A stretch of 64,000 nt of DNA from Maridesulfovibrio ferrireducens (GCF_016342405.1 NZ_JAEINN010000018.1:1-64000); one strand, 5' to 3'; shown: positions 53,806-63,092, counted from the stretch's first letter. The notes: generated by a model not told the origin, from the sequence alone. Numbers and translations: made by a program.

Positions 53806-55527
53806 ATGTGTTTAAAAATATTGACCAGCATGATAATTTCTTTCAGCCTAATTTATTCCGGTTGCATTCCCCAGCAAAAGCCCTCACCTCAAAACTCAAT
53901 TCAGAGCCAAACAGCAACGCAAACTGTAATAATTACGCCCATAGTAACAGGTACCGCTGTTTTAAAAAGTAATGTTCGGGAAAAAGCGGCTTCAGAATCA
54001 CATATAGTGGATATTTTGCCGAAAGGGACTCAAGTTGAACTTATCGGTAAACAAAAAAACTGGTATCGAGTTAAACGCACAGATAATTCTAAATCGCCTG
54101 GGTACGTATTCCACACGCTCATCTATCTTGATTTTGAAAACTACCTAGGAACAAGAGGGAGAAACAAAGAAGCTGTATCAATCCACAACTCCCCGTCAAG
54201 ACGCTCAAAAACCGCTTTGGAATTAGCACCGAATACTGAATTTGATATCTTGGGTGTCGAAAATAGTTTTTACAAAATTAGAGGCGATTATTTTGAAGGG
54301 TTTGTAATTGCAGAACTATGCGTTGCCGACCCCGAAAACCCAATCGCAAAAACTGAAACAGTCAGTCGCAGCTCTTCAACCGGCACTAAATCCAAAACGA
54401 TATACAGTACAACTTCACCGACTCAAAAAAACCCCACGACAACCTACAATTCTTCTCCACCTCCAAAAAAAACAACTAAAAGAACAACACAAAGTTCAAA
54501 CAATGCCCTAAATCTTTTCGGAGCTTTTGCTGCGGCTCTTACCGGAACAGCCCCCGATCGAAGCACTTCGACTCAGGTAAAAAGTGAGGATGATGCTTTA
54601 AAAGAAATCCTTAAATCCGTAAGTGCTTCAAAAGAACTTGCTAAGAAAACTGTAGAAATCAGAGAACAGATGCTTCGGGCACTAAATGAGACCAGAGCTC
54701 TTCAGTCACTTGTAGGTGCAACAGTCTCCACCATGAATCGAAATTATAAAACAGCAATAGATACAGCTCAAGGTGTGTGCTCAACAGGGATGGAAAAAAT
54801 TTCTATCAAGGCATTTATTAATGACTTATCTTACGAACCGACAAATTCAATTGAAGGCGCTTCCGTAAAAATCACTGAAAATGCGAAAATGCTCAGCAGC
54901 TTGGAAAGACAGATTAAAGTTGAAGCTGATGCCTTCTCTAAACTTAATGCGAGTCAGATTCAAAACATGGATTCAATAATTAAATCATTTTCAAATAACC
55001 TTCATGCGTCAAATGCAATGTATGATTTCAGTATTGATAAATCCAGCAACGTTATTCTCGGGATAGACAGAGCCATTAACGCTTACGAAGAAAAATCCGG
55101 TCCACTGACTGTGGAAGCGACTAAACAGATTGGAATTCTTACCATTTCTGGAACTCAACTAGTATCGCAAATCAGCAACGCTCAATCTAATCCAGTACAG
55201 GCGCTCACTGTTCTGCCACGTTTGATGGAAATACAAGAAGAATTATCTGATTTGAGCACTCTGCTTTCAGACTTCAAAAATGATTACGATTACATTGAAA
55301 AAAATTCAGCTCTTATTGCAAAACAAGGGGCCGACATAAGTAGAATTATTATGACAGCCCGTCGCAAAAACACTCAGATAACAACAACACTTGAGTCTTA
55401 TTACAAAAAAAAATTAGCACTCAGCGAAAGATTAAAAGATTCTTATTCGCGCCAGACTCAGGAAGGATTTAAGATGGTGGAAAAGAAAGCTGACTCTGTA
55501 GCATTGGCAGAAGATCTTCTTGATTAA
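53806..55527 (+). CDS. Exported SH3-domain and coiled-coil protein, probable lipoprotein
   Basis: The 573-aa protein has a short hydrophobic leader ending SLIYSGC (lipobox-like). Two bacterial SH3 domains follow (about 45-100 and 118-168), e.g. GTAVLKSNVREKAASESHIV and WYRVKRTDNSKSPGYV. A long Ser/Thr/Pro-rich linker (about 180-245) leads to a helical C-terminal half (260-560) with heptad-like charged residues, ending in basic helices. It resembles a periplasmic, peptidoglycan-facing anchor. It is first of four same-strand envelope genes (gaps 25, 4, 12 bp). I cannot name a family. Confidence 0.75.
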   Translation: MCLKILTSMIISFSLIYSGCIPQQKPSPQNSIQSQTATQTVIITPIVTGTAVLKSNVREKAASESHIVDILPKGTQVELIGKQKNWYRVKRTDNSKSPGYVFHTLIYLDFENYLGTRGRNKEAVSIHNSPSRRSKTALELAPNTEFDILGVENSFYKIRGDYFEGFVIAELCVADPENPIAKTETVSRSSSTGTKSKTIYSTTSPTQKNPTTTYNSSPPPKKTTKRTTQSSNNALNLFGAFAAALTGTAPDRSTSTQVKSEDDALKEILKSVSASKELAKKTVEIREQMLRALNETRALQSLVGATVSTMNRNYKTAIDTAQGVCSTGMEKISIKAFINDLSYEPTNSIEGASVKITENAKMLSSLERQIKVEADAFSKLNASQIQNMDSIIKSFSNNLHASNAMYDFSIDKSSNVILGIDRAINAYEEKSGPLTVEATKQIGILTISGTQLVSQISNAQSNPVQALTVLPRLMEIQEELSDLSTLLSDFKNDYDYIEKNSALIAKQGADISRIIMTARRKNTQITTTLESYYKKKLALSERLKDSYSRQTQEGFKMVEKKADSVALAEDLLD

Positions 55528-55552
55528 CTAAAAAAAAACCAAAGAGGTTAAC

Positions 55553-55765
55553 ATGAAAAAAATTAAACTTATTATTCTATGTATGGCTACAATGTTGCTT
55601 CTCGTCAGCTGTGGATTCAAAAACGCTGACACGGCTCGAAACTCGATGCGTGATGTTAACAGTTCCGCAGGTGAACTAAAAAATGAAACGGAATCATCAC
55701 AGCAGTGTACCGAAGAACTAAAAGAAAAGGAAAAAAGAGATTCAATAGAAGAGCACAAGTGGTAA
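55553..55765 (+). CDS. Small lipoprotein, 70 aa
   Basis: The signal and lipobox are clear: MKKIKLIILCMATMLLLVSC, with the lipid-carrying Cys at residue 20. After it comes a hydrophilic, Glu/Lys-rich, probably helical segment (DTARNSMRDVNSSAGELKN) with the look of a coiled coil. AGAGG precedes the ATG. Second gene of the four-gene envelope operon. Function unknown. Confidence 0.75.
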   Translation: MKKIKLIILCMATMLLLVSCGFKNADTARNSMRDVNSSAGELKNETESSQQCTEELKEKEKRDSIEEHKW

Positions 55766-55769
55766 GAGT

Positions 55770-56882
55770 ATGACTCGTAAACTATGCTATGTCCTTGTTC
55801 TGCTTTGTATTTTGCTGCCATCCTCTCAGGTTCAGGCAAAAGATCTCTATTTAATGGTTCCAGCCATTGGCAAAGTTAAAAACAAAGAAAAGGATAGGCA
55901 TAAAGATGAGCTGAACAAGATTCTTAGTAATAAAGATTTCAAAAAAGAACTTAGAAAAGGCATCTTAGGATTTCTGAAAAGAGCCACCATCAAAAACGAT
56001 GGCATCAACATCAAACGAGCGGGTTTCGATACTAAATTCGATGCCGGGGCCATCCTGATTCCATTATTATTTGTAGATAATGTTATCTCATTTGTTGATG
56101 AATTCGGTTCTGCCGAGCAAAATCTCTATAAGGGAACTGTTTATATCGGCATAAATTTTCTAATTTTTCAAGCTGAATCAGAATCACTTGTATACTCTGT
56201 CCCGTTAATCGTGTCAGTTCCCTATTTAAACAAGACAAAAAGTTTCAGTCTTAAACCTCTTGCCGGACAGATACGCTCCGCAATAGTGACCTTCTTTACT
56301 GACCGCAAAACACTTAAACCGAATGCACAGGAATCACTGGCGAACTGCCTTGCAGACATAGAATATCTTTTTGCAACAAAAACATGTTCCGTTTCAGGCA
56401 TAAACATTTCACAAGGAACTCTTAAAAGGATTAAAGATTCAAAAAAATATTCTGCACTCGCGGAAATGCTTACAGCACAGGCTCTCTCCGAAAAACATCT
56501 TGTTCTTCCTGCGAAATCCAGATTTCCGGCTATACGCAGAGGACTTCATGCCGCTGTTTCTATGTTCGGAGTATCATTTCAACAGGGCTCCGAAAAAGGA
56601 TTCTCAGAACGCGACAACGTCTATCAGACAAAAATGCGTATGCCTGAACCGGAAATTAAGTATACGCTGACCATCAAAACCGGAGTGAAAGACGTGGATC
56701 TAGGTCCATACACTGAACGCAATTACACCACAGCTTGTTACCTCGAAGGCGGAGGAGATAAAATTAAATGTATAAAAGGGATACAAATACCTGTTTCCAA
56801 AAGACACACCAAAGTCTCGGACGTACATTTCTACAACAGCCTAATTAATGCTTTGTCAGACATTGATTCATGCACACGCTAA
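55770..56882 (+). CDS. Exported protein of unknown family, 370 aa
   Basis: The Sec signal is evident (KLCYVLVLLCILLPSSQVQA, cleavage near 23). The mature part starts KDLYLMVPAIGKVKNK and carries a mixed alpha/beta core: a helical basic stretch (30-70), a hydrophobic middle (DAGAILIPLLFVDNVISFV and YIGINFLIFQAE) and several cysteines (NCLADI, TKTCSV, TACYLEG, IKCIKG, DSCTR) that could form disulfides. Probably periplasmic or outer-membrane-associated. The gap to the small lipoprotein gene is 4 bp. Confidence 0.65.
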   Translation: MTRKLCYVLVLLCILLPSSQVQAKDLYLMVPAIGKVKNKEKDRHKDELNKILSNKDFKKELRKGILGFLKRATIKNDGINIKRAGFDTKFDAGAILIPLLFVDNVISFVDEFGSAEQNLYKGTVYIGINFLIFQAESESLVYSVPLIVSVPYLNKTKSFSLKPLAGQIRSAIVTFFTDRKTLKPNAQESLANCLADIEYLFATKTCSVSGINISQGTLKRIKDSKKYSALAEMLTAQALSEKHLVLPAKSRFPAIRRGLHAAVSMFGVSFQQGSEKGFSERDNVYQTKMRMPEPEIKYTLTIKTGVKDVDLGPYTERNYTTACYLEGGGDKIKCIKGIQIPVSKRHTKVSDVHFYNSLINALSDIDSCTR

Positions 56883-56894
56883 GGAACATCTTTT

Positions 56895-57527
56895 ATGAAA
56901 AAAACACGCTTTGTCATATTCAACATTACTTTCATACTGCTGCTATTCACTGCATCATGCGCTTTTAGCGGACAGGACGGATTCAAGGTTTATGAAAAAT
57001 CCGGCAAACCTACTATTGTTTTTTCCTTGGTGCCTAGAATAAAAAATGAAAATCTTTCACTCCAAGAATGCGATAATCTCATTCGAAACCTGAATAAATC
57101 CCTGCAACAGGAATTTAATGAAGCTGGATTTGAAACCCACCGGGACAGAATGATCACGGGATTTCTTTTAGATTCATGCAAAAGATCTTACGCCACGCAA
57201 CAACAGACCGTAACAGAAGATGAAATTATCGCCATTGCACGGGATAACGCGGTTGATTACGTAGTTATCGGACTTTCAGAAATTTCTATCACCTTTGATG
57301 AAGATTACGAGCAATACACAGCTCTTGTCGATATCAACGGAGATTTTCTCGGAGTTGAAAATGATCCCCCGGTTTCATATGCACTGAATCTTACCGGTGA
57401 ATATATGCACCCTGAAAAAGATAGACTCATAAAACTTGCTCTGATCGACATCTCCAGAAAAATTGCCAGACTCAGAACAATCGATACAGTGCTGAAACAC
57501 TGGGAACGCAACGCTAAGAAAAAATAG
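56895..57527 (+). CDS. Exported protein/lipoprotein with CsgG/LpoB-like look, 210 aa
   Basis: Signal with lipobox-like FTASC near residue 22. The mature part has FKVYEKSGKPTIVFSLVPRI, a helical stretch, and DNAVDYVVIGLSEISITF, a strand-turn pattern reminiscent of the (A/V)DYVV.G strand of CsgG/LpoB-type lipoproteins. That resemblance is weak and inferential. It is last of the four-gene operon and ends 86 bp before the convergent exporter gene. Confidence 0.6.
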   Translation: MKKTRFVIFNITFILLLFTASCAFSGQDGFKVYEKSGKPTIVFSLVPRIKNENLSLQECDNLIRNLNKSLQQEFNEAGFETHRDRMITGFLLDSCKRSYATQQQTVTEDEIIAIARDNAVDYVVIGLSEISITFDEDYEQYTALVDINGDFLGVENDPPVSYALNLTGEYMHPEKDRLIKLALIDISRKIARLRTIDTVLKHWERNAKKK

Positions 57528-57613
57528 CTGATTCTGATATTTATGATTATAAACCGGGCTTGCTTTTAAAAAGACAGCCAAGTTTATTTTATGAGAAATT
57601 ACACAAATAAATA

Positions 57614-58975
57614 TTATGGGAAAAATATCAAAATTCCGCCGGCATGAAGAGCATTCAGAGAAATTGCTATTCCCGCAAGCATAACGAGCCCCGCACTTAC
57701 AACAGGTAAGTTTTCAATCCATCGGCGTGAACCTGTGAACTTCTCAGTAAGTTTTGAAGCCTTAACCGTTAAAATTCCGATAAAAATAAGTACTGCGGCA
57801 AGACCGAGACTAAATGCCGAGATCAACATAAGCCCGAAAGTAATACGCGCCAATGCAACCGCCGCAAGCAATACGACAAGAGCTGTGGGACAAGGAACCA
57901 TACCTCCTGCAATTCCAAGACTTAACATGGACCACCACGACAACGACTCACTCCCCTCTTTCGACTCATGATCATGATGGTGATGATGTCCATGCAAAGC
58001 TCGTTTCGCAAGCATAAGATATCCTACCAAAAAAACCAGACCTCCTGAAAAAGCTCCTAGCCATGGATACAGATCACCCGGCAAAAAATATCGTGAGAGA
58101 AATAAAGCTATCAATCCTAGCACAATAACACTGGCGACATGGGTAATAGTAACAATTATGCCCAGAGTAAAAGCATCTTTAATTTTTCCACTACGACCGA
58201 TCAAATAGGCCGCCACCATAGCCTTACCATGTCCGGGACTTAAAGCGTGCCCCATTCCTAAAACAAATGCCAGCCCGAGAGCAAACAGAGCAGCTCCGGT
58301 TCCTAAATTTTCTCTTGAAAGGTATTCTCGCAAAACAGCCTGACTTGAATCTTCCTTCGGTTCCGGTCCAAGTCCCTTTTCTAAACCGGGATTGTTGCCG
58401 GAAGTCATGGAAGATCCTGCTAGTTCATTGCCAGTCGCAAGACTTGAGAAAATAAAGTTCAAAGTTCTAGAATTCGCGGAAGTAGCAACCTTGCTGACAC
58501 TCGGGTCTGCCTGAATAAACCACTTTAACCATTTAAGTTCTCCGGCCTTAAAATTATTGTCTGAAACTTGTAGTTCATGAATCGCCGAATTAACCGCAAT
58601 CGGAATTGAATATATAAGATTTGCGCGCAAACCGTTATTATATCCTCCGGTTGTAGGAGCCATGGATTCATAATAAAGATCCATAACAACAGGCTTACCA
58701 TCTAAAATAACTTCTATATTCGGATACAGAATTCTATGAATTACCCGCGCAAGCTCTGCTTCTTCCGAAGAAGTAACTTTACCATCACGATCAAAATCCG
58801 GAACAAGCGTTGCTGTTATGGATGGGCCAATAGCCGTTCGATAAATGATTAAAATACGTGTCCCTTCATTCTGAACAGTAGTCTCTTGCACAACCTCGCC
58901 AAGCGGATGCGCTGAAAGCGAAAAAGGAGCCAGACACATAACGAATAGCACCACACTTAACCAAGCAAATCTCAT
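57614..58975 (-). CDS. Nickel/cobalt exporter-like protein with periplasmic EF-hand domain
   Basis: The 453-aa protein has a signal peptide, then a periplasmic N-terminal domain (25-200) containing a perfect EF-hand loop DFDRDGKVTSSE (residues 60-71). The membrane part (about 225-450) is RcnA/NiCoT-like, with GHALSPGHGKAMVAAYLIG, a cytosolic His-rich stretch HGHHHHHDHES and GGMVPCPTALVVLL. This points to metal efflux driven by ions across the inner membrane. GAGG lies 9 nt before the ATG. The EF-hand is unusual for this family. Confidence 0.85.
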   Translation of the reverse strand: MRFAWLSVVLFVMCLAPFSLSAHPLGEVVQETTVQNEGTRILIIYRTAIGPSITATLVPDFDRDGKVTSSEEAELARVIHRILYPNIEVILDGKPVVMDLYYESMAPTTGGYNNGLRANLIYSIPIAVNSAIHELQVSDNNFKAGELKWLKWFIQADPSVSKVATSANSRTLNFIFSSLATGNELAGSSMTSGNNPGLEKGLGPEPKEDSSQAVLREYLSRENLGTGAALFALGLAFVLGMGHALSPGHGKAMVAAYLIGRSGKIKDAFTLGIIVTITHVASVIVLGLIALFLSRYFLPGDLYPWLGAFSGGLVFLVGYLMLAKRALHGHHHHHDHESKEGSESLSWWSMLSLGIAGGMVPCPTALVVLLAAVALARITFGLMLISAFSLGLAAVLIFIGILTVKASKLTEKFTGSRRWIENLPVVSAGLVMLAGIAISLNALHAGGILIFFP

Positions 58976-59163
58976 TTAATTTGAACCTCATTTTTATCGC
59001 TAATATATGAAATCGAACATAACAGAATAATTAAATAGAAACGAACTGCGTAAACTGACAAGTCAATAGATAAGTAACTCATTATCAAGCACAATAATAC
59101 ACCAGAGAACTCTGCCGAATACCCTTGACAGCTTTGTACCTCAAAGCTATACATCTTAAAACA

Positions 59164-59186
59164 TGACCAGCGGTCACTTTGTGACC
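59164..59186. promoter_or_regulatory. Dyad operator candidate before the third TetR gene
   Basis: Three half-sites overlap: TGACC-AGC-GGTCA (59164-59176) and GGTCAC-TTT-GTGACC (59172-59186). The second pair is a perfect inverted repeat. It lies 33 bp before the probable TetR start (59220), within the upstream open frame, and supports an operator reading. Confidence 0.6.
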
Positions 59187-59219
59187 ATCGGCCGCAACAA
59201 TGTTTATGGAGAAAGCCAA

Positions 59220-59813
59220 ATGGCTAGAAAACAACAGGAAAAATCTAAACAAACCAAAAAAGAATTAATGGATTCTGCCGAAGAACTTTTCGGATTAAAA
59301 GGATTCATAGCAACAACTGTAGCAGAAATTACTACTCATGCAGGCTATTCAAAAGGAAGCTTTTACCGGCACTGGGTGAGCAAGGATAAACTGTTCTTAG
59401 AAATAGTTGAGAACAAACTCGCAGCATATCGAAACTCAAGAGATCAACGACTGGATGAAGCTCAAAATCTTGAAGAAGTAATGCACATTATCTGGGATTT
59501 TTTAGAAATAATTGTAAGCGATTATAATTGGGCAAAAGTTTTTCTCGAATTTACAGTCTATGCCTCACGCATCCCGGAATTACGTGATGATTTAGGCCTC
59601 AGTCAATATCGATTATCTGAAACAGTTTTTGCGAACTTGGTCGGAAAATTCATTGAAACAGACTATCCGCCTGAAAAATTAGGTGCATTCAACACCGTTC
59701 TTTTTGAGGGCTTCATGGTTCAAAATGCTCTTGAAACCGGAATTGTAAATTTAAAAGATGTTCGCGAGGCAGCTGTTACGCTTGCTATGGCAAATGGATT
59801 AAAAAAAAATTAG
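59220..59813 (+). CDS. TetR-family regulator of the TRAP operon
   Basis: The protein is 197 aa from ATG 59220 (GGAG 8 nt upstream); the frame starts 57 nt earlier but that region is the dyad operator. The N-terminal domain has KKELMDSAEELFGLKGFIAT and TTHAGYSKGSFYRHWVSKDK, a TetR helix-turn-helix. The C-terminal part resembles the TetR_C_6-like ligand domain. It lies 39 bp before dctP, same strand, so likely represses itself and the TRAP transporter. Confidence 0.87.
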   Translation: MARKQQEKSKQTKKELMDSAEELFGLKGFIATTVAEITTHAGYSKGSFYRHWVSKDKLFLEIVENKLAAYRNSRDQRLDEAQNLEEVMHIIWDFLEIIVSDYNWAKVFLEFTVYASRIPELRDDLGLSQYRLSETVFANLVGKFIETDYPPEKLGAFNTVLFEGFMVQNALETGIVNLKDVREAAVTLAMANGLKKN

Positions 59814-59852
59814 CAGCTTTAATTTAAGACAACCACTCTTCATGGAGAAATC

Positions 59853-60869
59853 ATGAAAAAAATACTATTTACGATCATAGCCCTAGTCATCGGCTTTTCC
59901 GCAATGCCGCTATCAGCGAACGCAGAAACCATTACTCTCACCTACTCCAATTTTTTCCCGCCGACACACGTTCAGTCGAAACTTGCTCAGTCATGGTGTG
60001 ATGAAGTTGAAAAACGTACAGACGGCAAAGTCAGAGTATCTTACTTCCCGGGCGGAACTCTCACCAAAGCTAAGCAATGTTATGATGGTGTTGTTGAAGG
60101 AATCTCCGACATCGGACTTTCAGCTCTCGCATATTCACGCGGACGTTTCCCCACAATGGCTGCCGTTGATCTTCCATTAGGTTATAAATCAGGTGCGGCA
60201 GCAACAAAAGTCGCCAACGAAGTATTCGAAAAATTTACACCAAAAGAATTTGACGATGTTGCCCCCATGTACTTCCATGCCCATGGCCCCGGACTGCTTT
60301 TCACAGCAAAAAATCAGGTAACAACTTTAGAAGATATAAATGGACTAAAATTGCGCGGCACAGGCAACTCTGGAAAACTAATCAAAACTCTCGGCGGCGC
60401 ACCTGTTGCGATGTCCATGCCGGACTCTTATCAGGCCATTCGTAAAGGCGTTGTAAGCGGCGGTATGTATCCGATGGAAAGCAATAAAGGCTGGAAAATG
60501 GCAGAGGTAGTTGATTATTGCACGCTTGATTTCCCTGTTGCATACACCACCACCTTTTTTGTTGTTATGAACAAAAACAAATGGAACTCAATTCCAGCTG
60601 ACCTTCAGAAAATTATCACGGAGATCAACCAAGAATGGGCTGTTAAACACGGTCAGGCTTGGGATGAAAGTGATGCAGCAGGTAAAGAATTCTTTGTTTC
60701 TAAAGGAGGAAAGTTTATCACTATGAGCGAATCCGAAGGAAATATTTGGAAAGAAAAAGCTTCCCCAATGATGACAGAATACATCAAAAAAACTGACAGC
60801 AAGGGACTTAATGGAAAAGAAATCCTCGATTTCACTGTAAGTTCACTTGCAAAATGCAATAGTAAATAA
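59853..60869 (+). CDS. dctP: TRAP transporter substrate-binding protein
   Basis: The 338-aa protein has a signal peptide (KKILFTIIALVIGFSAMPLS, cleavage near 24) and the DctP fold: ITLTYSNFFPPTHVQSKL, YFPGGTLTKAKQCYDGVVEG, LRGTGNSGKLIKTLGG and VSGGMYPMESNKGWK. Arg in LRGTGN probably binds the carboxylate of the substrate. It delivers a C4-type or other organic acid to DctQM. GGAG precedes the ATG. A hairpin follows. Confidence 0.93.
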   Translation: MKKILFTIIALVIGFSAMPLSANAETITLTYSNFFPPTHVQSKLAQSWCDEVEKRTDGKVRVSYFPGGTLTKAKQCYDGVVEGISDIGLSALAYSRGRFPTMAAVDLPLGYKSGAAATKVANEVFEKFTPKEFDDVAPMYFHAHGPGLLFTAKNQVTTLEDINGLKLRGTGNSGKLIKTLGGAPVAMSMPDSYQAIRKGVVSGGMYPMESNKGWKMAEVVDYCTLDFPVAYTTTFFVVMNKNKWNSIPADLQKIITEINQEWAVKHGQAWDESDAAGKEFFVSKGGKFITMSESEGNIWKEKASPMMTEYIKKTDSKGLNGKEILDFTVSSLAKCNSK

Positions 60870-60909
60870 AGCATTCTCATATAAGAAAGTTATATTATTT
60901 TAAAGGATT

Positions 60910-60956
60910 AAAAGTTCAAGACCTCACATTAATGGTGTGCGGTCTTGAACTTTTTT
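60910..60956 (+). terminator. Strong hairpin between dctP and dctQ
   Basis: AAAAGTTCAAGACC (60910-60923) and GGTCTTGAACTTTT (60941-60954) form a perfect 14-bp stem, extended inside by CACA/TGTG. A T-run follows. It likely lets much more dctP than dctQM be made. Confidence 0.75.
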
Positions 60957-61003
60957 ACAGAATAAAGAACATAAAGCCTTCCACGTTTATAACGGAGAAA
61001 CCT

Positions 61004-61492
61004 GTGAGCGAATTAAAAATTTCAACCTTTGTTAACAAGCTTGAGGGCGTGCTGAAAAATATTGCGGCCTTTTGCCTTATCAGCATGGCCCTGCTAACGG
61101 GGGCAGACATTATATCCCGTGGGGCATTTGGCTCTCCTATTTTCGGAGTTGAAGAAATCGTTGCGGTGTTAGCGGTGTTAACCATCGGCCTTGCTCTAGG
61201 ATACACCCATTCGCAGAAAAGTAATATCGGAGTAGAATTCTTAGTCAGCAAACTCAATAGAAAACTCCGCCATAATATTCGCTGTGGGACCAATATTACA
61301 AGCGCTATACTTTTCGGAGTGGTTACGTGGAGACTGGCTCTTTACGCTCAGAGCCTAAAAGCCGCGGGTGAAGTTACCATGACTCTGGAATTGCCCACAT
61401 ATATGATAATCTACGCACTCTCGTTCGGATTTGCCTGCTTCACTCTGACTCTACTTAAAGAAGTAGCCGAACATATTCTGGGGGAAAAGTAA
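61004..61492 (+). CDS. dctQ: TRAP transporter small permease
   Basis: The protein is 162 aa from GTG 61004 (ACGGAG 7 nt upstream), where the DctQ homology starts; an ATG further up lies inside the hairpin region. Four membrane segments are visible (IAAFCLISMALLTGADIIS; EEIVAVLAVLTIGLALGY; ITSAILFGVVTWRLALYA; YMIIYALSFGFACFTLT). The gene sits 1 bp before dctM, so it works as the small subunit. Confidence 0.88.
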   Translation: MSELKISTFVNKLEGVLKNIAAFCLISMALLTGADIISRGAFGSPIFGVEEIVAVLAVLTIGLALGYTHSQKSNIGVEFLVSKLNRKLRHNIRCGTNITSAILFGVVTWRLALYAQSLKAAGEVTMTLELPTYMIIYALSFGFACFTLTLLKEVAEHILGEK

Positions 61493-61493
61493 T

Positions 61494-62807
61494 ATGGAAC
61501 CGAGTACTGCCGGAATCATCGGAGTTTTAGTAATGCTGGCACTTTTTCTAACCCGCATGCCAGTTGCATATGTAATGACACTCGTGGGTTTTAGCGGATT
61601 TTCAATACTCATCTCTATGAAAGGAGGATTGAATTTATTATCCAGAAGCTTTTACGACTCATTTTCTTCATACAGTCTAGCAACTATTCCTCTTTTTATT
61701 TTGATGGGCCAGCTTGCTTTCAATAGCGGCATAAGTCGCAAGCTCTACCGGGCAGCTTACCATTTCCTCGGAAACATTCAGGGCGGATTAGCAATGGCAA
61801 CAGTGGCCGCATGTACTGCCTTCGGGGCTGTATGCGGCTCAAGTCCTGCCACAGCAGCTACAATGGCGACAGTTGGTATCCCTGAAATGAAACGATATGG
61901 ATATGCAAATTCCCTCGCAGCCGGCTCGGTAGCATCAGGCGGAGGACTTGGAATGATAATGCCGCCCAGTGTTGTTCTAATCGTTTATGGTGTCCTGACT
62001 GAGCAATCTATCGGCGCATTATTCATGGCAGGAATAATTCCATCATTTGTTCTTACCGTACTTTTTATTATCGCAATCGCTATTCAATGTCACAGAAACC
62101 CGGCTCTCGGACCCAAAGGTGAAACATTCACTTTTACTGAAAAGATACGTTCACTTGTCGGCCTTGCTGACACATTTGCAATATTCGGACTTGTAATCGG
62201 TGGAATGTTTTATGGCTTTTTCACCCCGAACGAATCTGCCGCAGTCGGTGTTCTTGGTATTCTAGTTCTTGGAATTATCAAACGACAACTAACATGGCAG
62301 GCTTTTGTGAATTCTCTTCACGAAACACTACGAACATCCTGCATGGTGCTTCTGCTAGTGGCCGGAGCAGTTATATTCGGTAAGTTTTTAGCCGTTACAA
62401 GAATTCCGTTCAACGTAGCAGAATGGACAGCTTCGTTTGACCTGCACCCACTTATCATCATGACCATGATCCTTAGCATATATTTCATAGGCGGATGTTT
62501 CATGGATGCTCTCGCGCTGATAATGCTCACAATCCCTGTTTTTTATCCTGTAGTAATGGCACTTGGATTTGACCCGATCTGGTTCGGAATAATCATCGTT
62601 CTGGTAACACAGATAGGAGTTATCACTCCTCCGGTAGGAATTAATGTCTATGTTGTTTACGGAATGGCGCAAAAGTTTGAACAATCAATAACTCTTGAAG
62701 AAATATTTAAGGGAACAATTCCATTCTTACTTGCGATCATAGTTGGACTTATTCTGTTCGCTATCTTCCCGCAAATTATTCTATTTTTGCCTGAAGCTAT
62801 GTATTAA
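61494..62807 (+). CDS. dctM: TRAP transporter large permease
   Basis: The 437-aa protein is the DctM channel. About 12 membrane segments are visible, with VCGSSPATAATMATVGIPEM (Na+-site region), SGGGLGMIMPPSVVLIVYG and GVITPPVGINVYVV. It imports the DctP-bound organic acid with sodium. GGGG lies before the ATG. It is last in the TetR-dctPQM operon. Confidence 0.93.
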   Translation: MEPSTAGIIGVLVMLALFLTRMPVAYVMTLVGFSGFSILISMKGGLNLLSRSFYDSFSSYSLATIPLFILMGQLAFNSGISRKLYRAAYHFLGNIQGGLAMATVAACTAFGAVCGSSPATAATMATVGIPEMKRYGYANSLAAGSVASGGGLGMIMPPSVVLIVYGVLTEQSIGALFMAGIIPSFVLTVLFIIAIAIQCHRNPALGPKGETFTFTEKIRSLVGLADTFAIFGLVIGGMFYGFFTPNESAAVGVLGILVLGIIKRQLTWQAFVNSLHETLRTSCMVLLLVAGAVIFGKFLAVTRIPFNVAEWTASFDLHPLIIMTMILSIYFIGGCFMDALALIMLTIPVFYPVVMALGFDPIWFGIIIVLVTQIGVITPPVGINVYVVYGMAQKFEQSITLEEIFKGTIPFLLAIIVGLILFAIFPQIILFLPEAMY

Positions 62808-62867
62808 AAACAAAAGCTATCAGCACGTCGTAGCGCTGTTCATTAACCGTTTAGAATAAAACCAAAA

Positions 62868-62901
62868 GGGTTTCTCACTTCAAATGAGAAACCCTTTTTT
62901 T
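62868..62901 (+). terminator. Terminator after dctM
   Basis: GGGTTTCTCA (62868-62877) and TGAGAAACCC (62885-62894) pair perfectly over 10 bp, followed by seven Ts. Confidence 0.92.
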
Positions 62902-62931
62902 AATGCTTACACGAAAAGCCCTTACAACAAA

Positions 62932-62962
62932 AAACCCGGTACATAAAATATGTACCGGGTTT
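62932..62962 (-). terminator. Terminator of the 5S rRNA
   Basis: AAACCCGGTACATA (62932-62945) and TATGTACCGGGTTT (62949-62962) form a perfect 14-bp stem with T-runs for minus-strand transcripts. It lies 12 nt beyond the 5S 3' end. Confidence 0.85.
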
Positions 62963-62974
62963 TTCTAAAAAAAA

Positions 62975-63092
62975 GTCCTTGCGACGACCTAGTTTCCCAC
63001 CAGCTACCTGGCAGTATCATCGGCGATGGAGGTCTTAACTTCCGAGTTCGGAAAGGGATCGGGTGTGGCCCCTCCTCAATGGTCACAAGGAC
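62975..63092 (-). rRNA. 5S ribosomal RNA (orphan)
   Basis: The 118-nt minus-strand gene has helix I arms GTCCTTGTGAC and GTCGCAAGGAC (one G-U) and the conserved internal blocks CCACACCCGATCCC, TTCCGAACTCGGAAG and AAGACCTCCATCGCCGATGAT. It runs from 63092 to 62975. No 23S or 16S lies upstream: a GGDEF gene begins only 137 bp away, so this copy stands apart from an rRNA operon. Confidence 0.93.
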
